A stretch of DNA of 64,000 nucleotides from Enterobacterales bacterium (GTDB lineage Bacteria; Pseudomonadota; Gammaproteobacteria; Enterobacterales; Kangiellaceae): the NCBI GenBank assembly GCA_030949565.1, contig JAUZSK010000052.1, forward strand, positions 1-64,000, read 5' to 3'. The notes below the pieces were generated by a model. It did not search any database. It was not told the origin of the DNA and worked only from the letters and a program-made list of their open reading frames with translations. Every line of letters begins with the position of its first letter. Position 1 is the first letter of the stretch. Shown here one piece after another: positions 1 to 8,472 of the stretch. A program made the translations under genes and the position numbers.

Positions 1-178
1 GAGGCTATTGCTACTTGGTACACTATTATAGAGACTGCTAAAGGCTAATGGATTAGAACCCTATCACTACTTGAAGTATCTTATGACTGAGTTTCCTTAT
101 TATCAAAGAGATGGTAGGGATATTGAGGCGTTGTTACCTTGGAATGTAAGTGCTGATGGGATAGTTAGGATTTCTTAG
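1..178 (+). pseudogene. IS66-family transposase, C-terminal remnant
   Basis: The reading frame enters from the left edge and carries the typical IS66 transposase tail: a TWYTIIETAK stretch, then NGLEPYHYLKYL, then IEALLPWN, and a stop at 176-178. The frame breaks once at about 44-48 (an extra g in the aaggct stretch). Only about the last 58 residues lie in the window. I saw no terminal inverted repeat downstream, so the exact end of the element is not defined. The family call rests on the LEALLPWN-type ending. Confidence 0.7.
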
Positions 179-374
179 AGGTTGGTTGGTGGGGTTATTG
201 TGGGGGTTACAAATTTGGAACTGTAGCTTTAGCCTCAGCCTCAGCCTTTGACGAGGCTAAAGCCATCGTTTCCGATAGGTTTTATATTTTATTGTTTAAT
301 TTAGACTAGGTACTTAAAAGTATAAATAACTTACAAGAGAAAAACTCTTGCAAAAAGGTAAAAAAGAGTAAAGA

Positions 375-590
375 CTATCTTTTTGAGAATTGTGGAGATC
401 TTCTCGCTTTTTTCTTACCTGGTTTCTTACGCTCAACAACTCTACTATCTCTAGTAAGAAGTCCCATTGGCTTAAGGATAGCTCTAAAAGTTGGTTCGAA
501 CTCTACCAATGCTTTAGTGATACCATAGCTTTAAAGCATCTGCCTGAGCAGAATAACCACCACCCAGTGTAGTTGCTCTAATATTCATGA
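375..590 (-). pseudogene. rpsI: 30S ribosomal protein S9 (rpsI) C-terminal fragment
   Basis: Reading the minus strand, [19 protein letters not shown] joins, after one extra base near 518-524, to [17 protein letters not shown] and then [13 protein letters not shown], ending [15 protein letters not shown] and a stop at 375. This matches the S9 core (GGGxxGQAxAxxxGIxxAL, LTRDxRxxERKK) and its invariant SQFSKR-like tail. About 70 of roughly 130 residues are present; no N-terminal half is recognisable beyond 590. The [12 protein letters not shown] stretch is unlike the RKKVGLHKARR type I expect in gammaproteobacteria, so this is probably a foreign fragment rather than the resident gene. No rplM neighbour is visible. 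Confidence 0.7.
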
Positions 591-754
591 AGCGGCGCAC
601 GAAACGCGGCAAAGCGCTCAATGATGAAATACAGAAACGGTTAAATCAAATTCCAACCAGCACCCAGTCTCTAATAATAAATCAAACAGAACTCATCAGA
701 CTCACACTTGAAGCAGTGAGACTGAAGCCAACGCCTCATAATAAAGGGCCCTAG
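587..754 (+). CDS. small basic ORF of unknown function (doubtful)
   Basis: A 55-codon ATG frame opens with the basic stretch MKRRTKRGKALNDEIQKRL and runs to a stop at 752-754. It slightly overlaps the S9 fragment on the other strand. I do not recognise it; the Lys/Arg-rich start followed by a possible helix could be a remnant of a small DNA-binding protein. It sits among decayed genes, so it may be chance or another remnant. Confidence 0.2.
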   Translation: MKRRTKRGKALNDEIQKRLNQIPTSTQSLIINQTELIRLTLEAVRLKPTPHNKGP

Positions 755-1291
755 CAGCAAGAAGCTTCCACACCTACCAAACATGCTTCAGCATCGAACC
801 ACTAAGATTGCATAATCACCTCTACCAATTTGGGGGTCGAAATATGGGGTAAGACGATCTGATTTAATTATCGGTGTGTGAGGGTTCCAGTGATTTCCTG
901 ACTCGCCGTATCTTGAATAAAATTGATCCAGATGCTGTTGATTAAAACTCTGCACTGGTGGTTGCGAATGGCCGCTTTAAATTCTTCAAACCAAAAGTGG
1001 GAATACGCCTTCGAACCATACAGACCGGGTACTTTTCAAATAGCATGACTTCAGTTGAAGAATTGTACTGGCACCAGAAAACGCGAAGAATCCAGGCTAT
1101 TAAAAATAAGAGGCTGTGATAAATAGAAGCCTAACAGGGTCAGCCCAGCGGCTAGTAGATTGGTGATAAAACTTTTTTATTCATAGAAATTCACTCATAG
1201 TAGATATCGGGAATATTATGCTGTTAATAATAGGATAAAGCATTGTATTAACAAGTGTTAGTTTATTACAAAGTCTCATAAGTTAGCCATA
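755..1291. other. gene-poor stretch with unidentified coding scraps
   Basis: No intact gene. On the plus strand at about 888-1118 broken frames give short protein-like pieces (DFLTRRILNKIDPDAVD, then ALVVANGRFKFFKPKVGIRL, then SVEELYWHQK), which suggests another decayed gene that I cannot name. From about 1120 to 1291 I see nothing beyond AT-rich sequence. Confidence 0.3.
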
Positions 1292-1959
1292 TTAATCACC
1301 ACTTGTTATTTTTTGTTTAAATTCACACAGATCTTTCAATAATGCAAGAACCGCAGCGGCTTTCTTATTTTTATAGTATAGCGCCCACGTAGAATCAACC
1401 AATGATGAGCATCCATCATAAATTCCTCAGCATTGAATTTTAGCAGGCGTTTTTCAACCTCAACTACATTTTTTCCCTTTGCAATACCGAAGTTCGATTG
1501 GAGACACGAAAATATGGGTATCCACCGCCATAGTCGGCTGTCCAAAGGCGGTATTGAGCACCACATTAGCCGTTTTACGACCCAACAACTGGAAGGGCTC
1601 TGAAGTCTCTTCACGATTTTGCGGCACTTGGGATTGATGTTGCTCAGCATCGCAAAGATGATCTGGCAGGTTTTTATAATGTTAGCCGACGTTGAAGTGT
1701 TGTAAAGACCGATCGGTTTTCACGTAGCTCCTTAACTTATCTAAACCCAAACTCAAAAATCGCCTAGGTGGTGATATTGGCTACTAAGTAGAGCTTTTTA
1801 GTGGCTTTATTGACTCCTACATCCGTTGCTTGGGCGGACAAGATGAACCGCGATTAGTAGTTCAGCAAGGTGAAGAGTATTCCAGCCTGGGTGGTTGGAG
1901 TTGGCGGCTGTTATTTTTTAATCGTTGGAAGATTTGTTGTCTTTTATCTTTATCGTCAT
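1292..1959 (-). pseudogene. nth: endonuclease III (nth), full-length but multiply frameshifted
   Basis: Nth is a bifunctional DNA glycosylase/AP lyase of base-excision repair. Pieces in all three minus-strand frames line up in order over the whole protein: an ATG at 1957-1959, KRQQIFQRLKNN, then LEYSSP and ELLIAV, then SAQATDVGVNKATKKLYLVA, then IGLYNT and ANIIKTCQI, then GRKTANVVLNTAFGQPTMAV with DTHIF, then KGKNVVEVEKRLLKF, HHWLILRGRYT, and the iron-sulphur cysteines in RCGSCIIEDLCEF before a stop at 1292-1294. At least seven frame changes plus in-frame stops are needed, far more than in the broken genes elsewhere in the window, so this copy is dead. The gene is divergent from the M14 remnant, with about 230 bp between them in which I recognise nothing. 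Confidence 0.85.
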
Positions 1960-2193
1960 AGAGTTGTTTCAGTGATTTTGTATACCAAATTCAGTGGGTT
2001 ATCGGAGTTAAACAAAACTCCTTGTAGCAACTTGTGGCTTAGAATCGTTTTTTGATAGCAGAAACCGCTATTGTGAAGCAGAATTCGCTGATACACCATT
2101 TATTTGCTTTTAAATCCTTGGCTATCCCTGAGCGGGTCAACTCTATTCTGAAAGGTGCTTTTATTCACCACAAGAACTAGAGAGAGAACCCAC

Positions 2194-3391
2194 GTGGCTC
2201 AAAAAATAATCATCAGCAGTCAGTTTTGACGGTGGCAATGTTCGTTGTCTGGATTCAAGCGATCCAACGGCAGGTTAAGCCACATATTGAAAAAGACAAC
2301 CCAAAGCAATTTTTTCAATGGCTTTACTTTAGGGCCAGTGGCGTAGCCAATTCAAAATGGTCAACACTCAGTTCAACCAACACTTCGCTGATGGCGAAGC
2401 TTATCCGGACGGCCGGAAGGGCGATCACGGCAGTGGCTTCTGCAGGACCGACAGAAGACTGGTTTCGTGTACCCACCAGCTATCAAGATGGTGTGGTTAG
2501 GCATCAATCATAAAGTCGGGAATGGATAGTATTTATTACGCTTACTTTTGCACCCTATTCGATGCAGAGAGACATGATGATCGGATTTCGCCGCAGCGCT
2601 AGAGCATCCGGAGAGTGCAGCTAGATGTGCTAGGTCATACACTCCTGATGGTCGCAGACCTTGATCAGCGAATTGTTGGAGAGGAAGTTGATGGAAAGTG
2701 AAAAAGCTTTGGATCCATGGCGTAGACAACATCCTGGTGAAACACAAGCGCTCTTTGGTGGGCAGAGAGGGATTTATATCTCTTGATTATTGGATGATAG
2801 TGATGTTGTTTCTCAAGCTTTGTTAGCCAAATGCAGTTTCTTATATTACGCCTAATATGAACCCCGAAGGGTAGTTTTCGAGGTCATTTAAGAACCAATG
2901 CGGTTGGTTCTAACCTTAATCGTGAATGGTTAAAGCCGAGCATGGAAAAAAAGTCCAGAAGTCTATTTAGGCCTTAAAAAATGAAAACCATCGGCGTTGA
3001 TTTCTGTTTAGATGTTCATGGAGATGAAGGTTTGCCTTATAATTTTATCGCTGGCGCAGAAGGTATACCCGCATTGGACTGATAAGATGGCGAGTTTACA
3101 GGAATCGCGTAGCTTCCTAATCTCAGAGCGAGTCAATCCCCGGACTTTCAAAGGAGAAAGTGCTATCTCCACTCGACAACCGCCGGGGTAGAAAACCCGC
3201 TGGAGATGAGGATCTCGCACTAATTGTGGCATGGCAGAGCAATTCAACTGTTTGGTCCCATGACTTTAGAAATGCCCTTTAAAGATACCATTGAAACACC
3301 GCACCCGGTTGAAGGCTGGTCACCTGATCGTTGCCATAATCTCGGTGCTTCTTGCATTGATGCCATTTATGCAGTGATTGATGAACTCTAG
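2194..3391 (+). pseudogene. M14-family zinc carboxypeptidase, multiply frameshifted
   Basis: Ordered pieces of a gammaproteobacterial M14-type carboxypeptidase of about 375 residues are scattered over three plus frames. They are SSQFDGGNVRCLDSSDP, the KDNPKQFFQWLYFRASGVAN stretch, WFRVPTSYQDGVV, YYAYFAPYSMQRHDD, the zinc-ligand motif RQHPGET near 2728-2748, then [34 protein letters not shown] (third zinc ligand), TLEMPFKD (catalytic Glu) and a closing WSPDRCHNLGASCIDAIYAV with the stop at 3389-3391. Ten or so indels and stops separate them. All active-site motifs can still be read, so loss may be fairly recent. A terminator follows immediately. The start (GTG at 2194) is approximate. Confidence 0.8.
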
Positions 3392-3419
3392 CTTAAGATA
3401 ATATTGTTCATCCTAGAAA

Positions 3420-3440
3420 CAGCCCTAAGGGCTGTTTTTT
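3420..3440 (+). terminator. intrinsic terminator of the M14 remnant
   Basis: CAGCCC and GGGCTG arms with a TAA loop (3420-3434) are followed by a run of T, 29 bp after the M14 stop codon. Confidence 0.75.
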
Positions 3441-3577
3441 GTTTCATTTTCTGCTTTTTTATGTCTGAATGTCTCTCTAAGATTTCACATGTAACATTTC
3501 ATTAACCTCGCAAACTATTCTCTATTAGGGGGCGTCTTTCTAGGTATATTACAAAATCTAAAAATAGAGGGGAAGTT

Positions 3578-5791
3578 ATGGATTTCAAAAAAATCACATG
3601 GGGTATCGGCTTAGGCTTATTGAGTTTTAATCTTTTTGCGCAAGGACAATACCAAATTCCAAGAGTTGAAAAAGCACCGATTATAGATGGTGTGATCAAT
3701 GCAGATGAATGGAAACACGCTAGCCAAGTCGAGTTAGCTTATGAGACTAGCCCTGGTGATAGTCTCCCTGCCAAAGTTAAAACGACTGCCTACATGATGG
3801 AAGATGGTCAATACCTCTATTTTGCTTTTAAAGCGGAGGATCCAGAGCCAGAAAAAATTCTAGCCTATTTGAGAGATCGGGATAGTATTTTTAGGGATGA
3901 CTTTGTCGGGATCATTATCGACACCTTTAACGATGAAAGACGAGGCTTTGAATTTTTTGTTAATCCTCTGGGCGCGCAGGGCGATCTTACTCGTGATGAT
4001 AGCCGTTTTAATGAAGATGCTTCCTGGGATGCTGTGTGGGATAGCATGGGTAAAGTCACTAAACAAGGCTATGTGGTGGAAATGGCCATTCCTTTTCGAG
4101 AAATTAGATTTCCATCGGGACTAGAGGAACAAACTTGGGGAATACAGTTTTTGAGGATCTATCCTCGCGATTCTAGAACCGTTTTTAGTGACTCTAAAAA
4201 TGACAGAAATCTTGATTGTTCGCTGTGTCAGGCGAAAAAGCTAAAAGGTATGCCTAATCTAAAAATGGGGCAAAATATCGATGTGACGCCGACTCTGACC
4301 AGCCTTAGCGCAGAGCAAAGAGATCCGGCAACAAGTTCTGCATGGCAGTCAAATAATGCTACCGAAGTTGGTTTAGATCTTCGATGGGCAATGACTGAAA
4401 ACTGGATCCTCAATGCGACAATTAATCCAGATTTTTCTCAAGTCGAAGCAGATGCCGGACAATTGGATATCAATACCACCTTCTCATTATTTTATCCAGA
4501 AGCAAGACCATTTTTCCTAGATGGTGCGGATTATTTTTCATCCAGCAATCGACTGGTACACACTAGGAATATAGCCAATCCCGATTATGGGATTAAAGTC
4601 ACCGGTAAAAGCAACGGCCAAAGTAGCGGTGTTATTTTAGCGCAAGATACTAGTACCAGTTTTCTTCTGCCGGGGAGTCTCGGTTCAAATATTGCTATTT
4701 TAGATAACCTCGCGTCTGATATTTTAATCGCCCGCTATCAAAAGGATGTGGGTGATAAAAGCCATGTTGGTGCTTTAATCACTTATCGAAGCAAGAGCGA
4801 ATATTCCAATCAAGTCACCGCCATCGATGGAAAATATTTTTTTACTGAGTTTGATAGTCTGGAATTCCAATATATGCGTTCAGATTCTAAAAACCCTTTG
4901 CAAATCCAAAGCGATTTTGGATTAGAGGCTAAACAATCGGATGACGCTTTAACTTTGCGCTATCGACGAAGTAAAAAGAACTACGGACTTTCAACCTCTT
5001 ATGTCGATTTTGGTAAGGATTTCCGTGCAGACATGGGTTTTATTTCCCAAGTCGATTATAAAAAACTGGCGCTTGGAGGCAACTATACTTGGTATGGAAA
5101 AAAAGGCAGTCCCTGGACTCGTTGGGGCATTTTTAGTGAATGGGATAAAACAGAAGATCAAGCAGGTAAAAAATTAAAAGAAGAAGTGGAATTTCATTTT
5201 AATATTAGTGGTCCCATGCAGTACCAAACTAATATGGGTGTGGTGAGTCGAAACCGCTATTACAACAACCAATACTTTGATGAAACGCGCTATTTAATGT
5301 GGTTTCAATTTAAACCTTGGTCCAATTTCACTTTAGGCAATTTTATGTTGTTTGGCGACCAAATTGATTTTTCCAATACACAAATTGGTGAAATTACCTT
5401 ATTTGATCCCTACATTAATTGGCAGATAGGCAAGCATTTCAATTTACGCCTAAGCAGCACTTACCAAAAATTAAAAGTACCCGGTGGTGAACTGTTTAAC
5501 GCAAAACTTTATGATGCTCGACTGGCCTATCAATTTAATATTCGAAGTCGGTTATCTTTAACTATACAAACTACTGATATCGACCGTAATCAAGCCTTGT
5601 ATACTCGCAGCAGTGTTGACAGCAATAGTAAAACCTTTGGCACGCAGCTCATCTATTCCTATAAAATTAATCCACTTTCTCTAGTCTATGTTGGTTATTC
5701 CGACAATGCCAGAGACGATGATAATTTGGATTCGTTATTAAAAACGGATAAAACAATTTTTGCTAAATTTAGTTATCGTTGGCAGATTTAG
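3578..5791 (+). CDS. DUF5916 / CBM9-like domain outer-membrane protein
   Basis: The 737-residue product has a signal peptide (residues 1-21, cleavage after LFA). A carbohydrate-binding-module-9-like beta-sandwich follows at about 27-210, starting with the family hallmark APIIDGVINADEW and containing DDFVGIIIDTFNDERRGFEF. A long beta-strand-rich region at 230-737 fits the DUF5916 outer-membrane barrel and ends in alternating aromatic residues (FSYRWQI), as in barrel proteins. The family is common in marine gammaproteobacteria and Bacteroidetes; its substrate is unknown, though the CBM9-like domain suggests a polysaccharide or glycan. It has its own AGGGGAAG ribosome site (positions 3567-3574) and no operon partner: decayed genes precede it and the repeat array follows within 14 bp. 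Confidence 0.75.
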   Translation: MDFKKITWGIGLGLLSFNLFAQGQYQIPRVEKAPIIDGVINADEWKHASQVELAYETSPGDSLPAKVKTTAYMMEDGQYLYFAFKAEDPEPEKILAYLRDRDSIFRDDFVGIIIDTFNDERRGFEFFVNPLGAQGDLTRDDSRFNEDASWDAVWDSMGKVTKQGYVVEMAIPFREIRFPSGLEEQTWGIQFLRIYPRDSRTVFSDSKNDRNLDCSLCQAKKLKGMPNLKMGQNIDVTPTLTSLSAEQRDPATSSAWQSNNATEVGLDLRWAMTENWILNATINPDFSQVEADAGQLDINTTFSLFYPEARPFFLDGADYFSSSNRLVHTRNIANPDYGIKVTGKSNGQSSGVILAQDTSTSFLLPGSLGSNIAILDNLASDILIARYQKDVGDKSHVGALITYRSKSEYSNQVTAIDGKYFFTEFDSLEFQYMRSDSKNPLQIQSDFGLEAKQSDDALTLRYRRSKKNYGLSTSYVDFGKDFRADMGFISQVDYKKLALGGNYTWYGKKGSPWTRWGIFSEWDKTEDQAGKKLKEEVEFHFNISGPMQYQTNMGVVSRNRYYNNQYFDETRYLMWFQFKPWSNFTLGNFMLFGDQIDFSNTQIGEITLFDPYINWQIGKHFNLRLSSTYQKLKVPGGELFNAKLYDARLAYQFNIRSRLSLTIQTTDIDRNQALYTRSSVDSNSKTFGTQLIYSYKINPLSLVYVGYSDNARDDDNLDSLLKTDKTIFAKFSYRWQI

Positions 5792-5804
5792 GCTGTAACA
5801 CAGT

Positions 5805-6568
5805 TCATTGTGAGTAGTCTGAAGCGCAGCGGCAACTCCTGATAGATTACCGCGTCGCTCCTCCTCGTAATGACGGGGCTGGTGCAGAAAATATGTGTCA
5901 TTGCGAGAAGCGCAGCGACGCTGTAACCCCTGATAGATTACCGCGTCGTTTCTATTCGAATTGACGGGACAGGTGCAGAAAATTTGTGTCATTGCGAGAA
6001 GCGCAGCAACGCTGTAACCCTTGGTAGATTACCGCGTCGTTCCTCCTCGTAATGACGGGACTGGTGCAGAAAATTTGTGTCATCGCGAGAAGCGCAGCGA
6101 CGCTGTAACCCCTGATAGATTAGCGCGTCGTTCCTCCTCGTAATGACGGGACTGGTGCAGAAAATTTGTGTCATTGCGATAAGCGCAGCAACGCTGTAAC
6201 CCCTGATAGATTAGCGCGTCGTTCCTCCTCGTAATGACGGGGCAGGTGCAGAAAGTTTGTGTCATTGCGAGAAGCGCAGCGACGCTGTAACCCCTGATAG
6301 ATTACCGCGTCGTTCCTCCTCGTAATGACGGGGCTGGTGCAGAAAATTTTTGTCATTGCGAGAAGCGAAGCGACGCTGTAACCCCTGATAGATTACCGCG
6401 TCGTTCCTCCTCGTAATGACGGGACTGGTGCAGAAAATTTGTGTCATTGCGATAAGCGCAGCAACGCTGTAACCCTTGGTAGATTACCACGTCGTTTCTA
6501 TTCGAATTGACGGGACAGGTGCAGAAAATTTGTATCATTGCGAGAAGCGCAGCGACGCGGCAATCTTT
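5805..6568. repeat. 91-bp tandem repeat array with fold-back units (8 units plus a partial)
   Basis: Units begin at 5805, 5898, 5989, 6080, 6171, 6262, 6353 and 6444, with a partial unit at 6535. From 5898 on the period is exactly 91 bp; the first unit is 93 bp and more diverged. Each unit starts TCATTGCGAG and carries near its middle-right the inverted counterpart CTCGTAATGA, with GACGC/GCGTC and GTAA/TTAC pairs inside, so one unit can form a long imperfect hairpin. Two units (5898 and 6444) share a variant right arm (TTTCTATTCGAATTGACGGG). Short overlapping frames on the minus strand are only a by-product of the 91-bp period. Confidence 0.9.
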
Positions 6569-6580
6569 GGCTTTTAACGC

Positions 6581-7759
6581 TTATTCGCGCATTATTTTAT
6601 TATAAACATCCGGATCGGTATCGCCTTCAGTCGATAAAAGTAATAGGCGACTAGTAGCATCTAATTTCAATTTTTGTTTTAGTGGCATCAGTTCATTATT
6701 GTGCATGATGTGTTCAAGCAAACCTAGGGTGACGGCGGCCGATTCTCCGGACAAAATCGCTGGGTCATTGCCGATTGGATTCGCATAACGGCGCATTCCA
6801 CTTTCGGTGATAGAGTCTTCACAGCGGATAAAAGCAGGGGTAACATTTCTTATAATTTCCCAAGCGCTGACACTGGGCATACCACAAGCCAAGCCTGCCA
6901 TAATGGTATCAAGTGAGCCGTGGCGTCGATGGGGTTGTGTATCATTTATTTGTATCGAACGATAAAAGCAATCCGCATTTTTAGGTTCGACTAATACAAA
7001 GCAAGGTGTTGCTCGTTTGCTGTTAACAAAGTAGGCGGCAATGGCGGCTGCCAGTGACCCGACACCCGCTTGTAAAAATACATGGCTTGGCCAAAACTCG
7101 GGATCTTGATCTTCAATCTCGCTTATAAGGCTAAAATAACCACGCATAATATCATCGGGAATAGTTTGATAACCCTGCCAAGCGGTATCTTGCAGCAGTA
7201 TCCAATCATTCTGTTGGGCTATGTGTTTGACCCATTCGACCGTGTCATCATAATTAATATCGGTAACCGTGACATGATCGCTAAATTGTTTAACTGCATT
7301 AACACGATGAGGGGAAGAACCCTTCGGCATAAACACATGTGACTGACATCCAAACAGCTCCGCAGCCCAGGCTACGGCTTTACCATGATTGCCATCGGTG
7401 GTGGTGGCAAATTGAAGATCCTGATAGGATCGTTGATGCTTTATGAGATCCTTAAAAGACAATTCATCTGAGCTCAATGCTAACTTAGCAGCTATAATAC
7501 GCGCCATGGCATAACTTGCACCTAAGCCCTTAAAGGCTTTTAAACCAAATCGATTGGATTCATCTTTGACTCGTATCTGTGCCACATTTAAAAAATTGGC
7601 GAGGTGACTTAAATTAACCAGTGGTGATACCTGGTAATTTGGCAGTGATTGATGGAATTTTAAAACCTGTCTTTCAACTGCATGAGCGGTGAGTTGGCTA
7701 ATGGCGGAATTATTATTGGATAAATCGTCATTTAACAGATAGTCGATTTCATTTTTCAT
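6581..7759 (-). CDS. dpaL: diaminopropionate ammonia-lyase
   Basis: This PLP enzyme of the tryptophan-synthase-beta fold converts 2,3-diaminopropionate to pyruvate and ammonia in the cytoplasm. The 392-residue length fits the family (about 400). The PLP lysine is Lys77 in LKAFKGLGAS, the same number as the catalytic lysine of the E. coli enzyme. TDGNHGKAVAW provides the cofactor-binding asparagine region, GVGSLAAA the phosphate loop, and a glycine-rich LLLSTEGDTD sits near the end. Its stop lies just after the repeat array. The metallo-beta-lactamase gene lies 17-50 bp upstream on the same strand, so the two may be cotranscribed. Confidence 0.85.
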   Translation of the reverse strand: MKNEIDYLLNDDLSNNNSAISQLTAHAVERQVLKFHQSLPNYQVSPLVNLSHLANFLNVAQIRVKDESNRFGLKAFKGLGASYAMARIIAAKLALSSDELSFKDLIKHQRSYQDLQFATTTDGNHGKAVAWAAELFGCQSHVFMPKGSSPHRVNAVKQFSDHVTVTDINYDDTVEWVKHIAQQNDWILLQDTAWQGYQTIPDDIMRGYFSLISEIEDQDPEFWPSHVFLQAGVGSLAAAIAAYFVNSKRATPCFVLVEPKNADCFYRSIQINDTQPHRRHGSLDTIMAGLACGMPSVSAWEIIRNVTPAFIRCEDSITESGMRRYANPIGNDPAILSGESAAVTLGLLEHIMHNNELMPLKQKLKLDATSRLLLLSTEGDTDPDVYNKIMRE

Positions 7760-7775
7760 GAATAGGATTCAGTCA

Positions 7776-8426
7776 CTAGGCTAACACTTGATCCGCCACA
7801 AAGGGATTGGATTGTCTTTCGGTTTTAAAATCTGAAATACCGCCATGACCGGAAACAAACCGAGTATCACCACCCAATGGCCAGAGTTTCTGAGTAATGG
7901 AATCTAGCAAGTCTTGATGATTGCCTTGCGGAAAATCGGTGCGACCAATACTGCCTTTAAAAATCACATCGCCGACAAAAGCAAGCTGCGAAGTTCGATG
8001 AAAAAACACCAAATGACCAGGTGTATGACCTGGGCAGTGCAACACCTCAAGCTTCTCATTGCCGATGGTGATTTCTGCACCTTCTTCTAGCCATTGATCG
8101 GGATAGCAGTTTTCAGCGCCGTTAAAACCATAGCTTTTTCCCTGCGCTTCGATACCTTCTAGCCAAAATGCGTCTTTTTTTTGTGGCCCAATAATGGGTA
8201 TTTGCAACTGTCTTTTTAAGGCTTCCGCACCACCTGCATGATCCAGATGGCCGTGAGTCAGTAACACCTTTTCAACCGTTAGTTGGTGTTTTTCTATGAG
8301 TTGTGTGATTTTTTCGACATCACCGCCGGGGTCGACTATGGCGGCCTTTAAGGTTTCACTACACCAAATAACCGAACAATTCTGTTGAAAAGGAGTAACA
8401 ACGACAACTTCGACTCTAAGGCTCAT
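7776..8426 (-). CDS. metallo-beta-lactamase-fold hydrolase, glyoxalase II-like (YcbL type)
   Basis: A single-domain protein of about 216 residues carries the metal-binding motif THGHLDHAGG near its residue 60, a later CPGHTPGHLVF with another ligand histidine, FVGDVIFKGSIGRTDFP with the bridging aspartate, and a final VSGHGG. This is the pattern of the short glyoxalase II/YcbL group, which hydrolyses thioesters such as S-lactoylglutathione. An in-frame GTG lies 9 bp further upstream (8435); I prefer the ATG at 8426. Upstream of dpaL on the same strand. Confidence 0.8.
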   Translation of the reverse strand: MSLRVEVVVVTPFQQNCSVIWCSETLKAAIVDPGGDVEKITQLIEKHQLTVEKVLLTHGHLDHAGGAEALKRQLQIPIIGPQKKDAFWLEGIEAQGKSYGFNGAENCYPDQWLEEGAEITIGNEKLEVLHCPGHTPGHLVFFHRTSQLAFVGDVIFKGSIGRTDFPQGNHQDLLDSITQKLWPLGGDTRFVSGHGGISDFKTERQSNPFVADQVLA

Positions 8427-8472
8427 ATTTTTCACTCAAAACTAAAAGAATTCATTCTAAACCAATTAGTCG

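Noticed and set aside
1336-1650. 104-residue minus-strand frame as a gene of its own
   Set aside because: It mixes two frames of the dead nth gene; only its second half reads as Nth.
2226-2747. Two short frames (95 aa plus, 79 aa minus) as genes
   Set aside because: The plus frame is part of the broken M14 gene, the minus one is its shadow.
5738-6538. Series of overlapping 61-residue minus-strand frames sharing near-identical sequence
   Set aside because: They are offset by exactly 91 bp and come from the tandem repeat; no separate start signals and no known protein.
5805-6568. CRISPR array
   Set aside because: The repeated unit is 91 bp with no short repeat/unique spacer alternation, units are alike along their whole length, and no cas genes are near.
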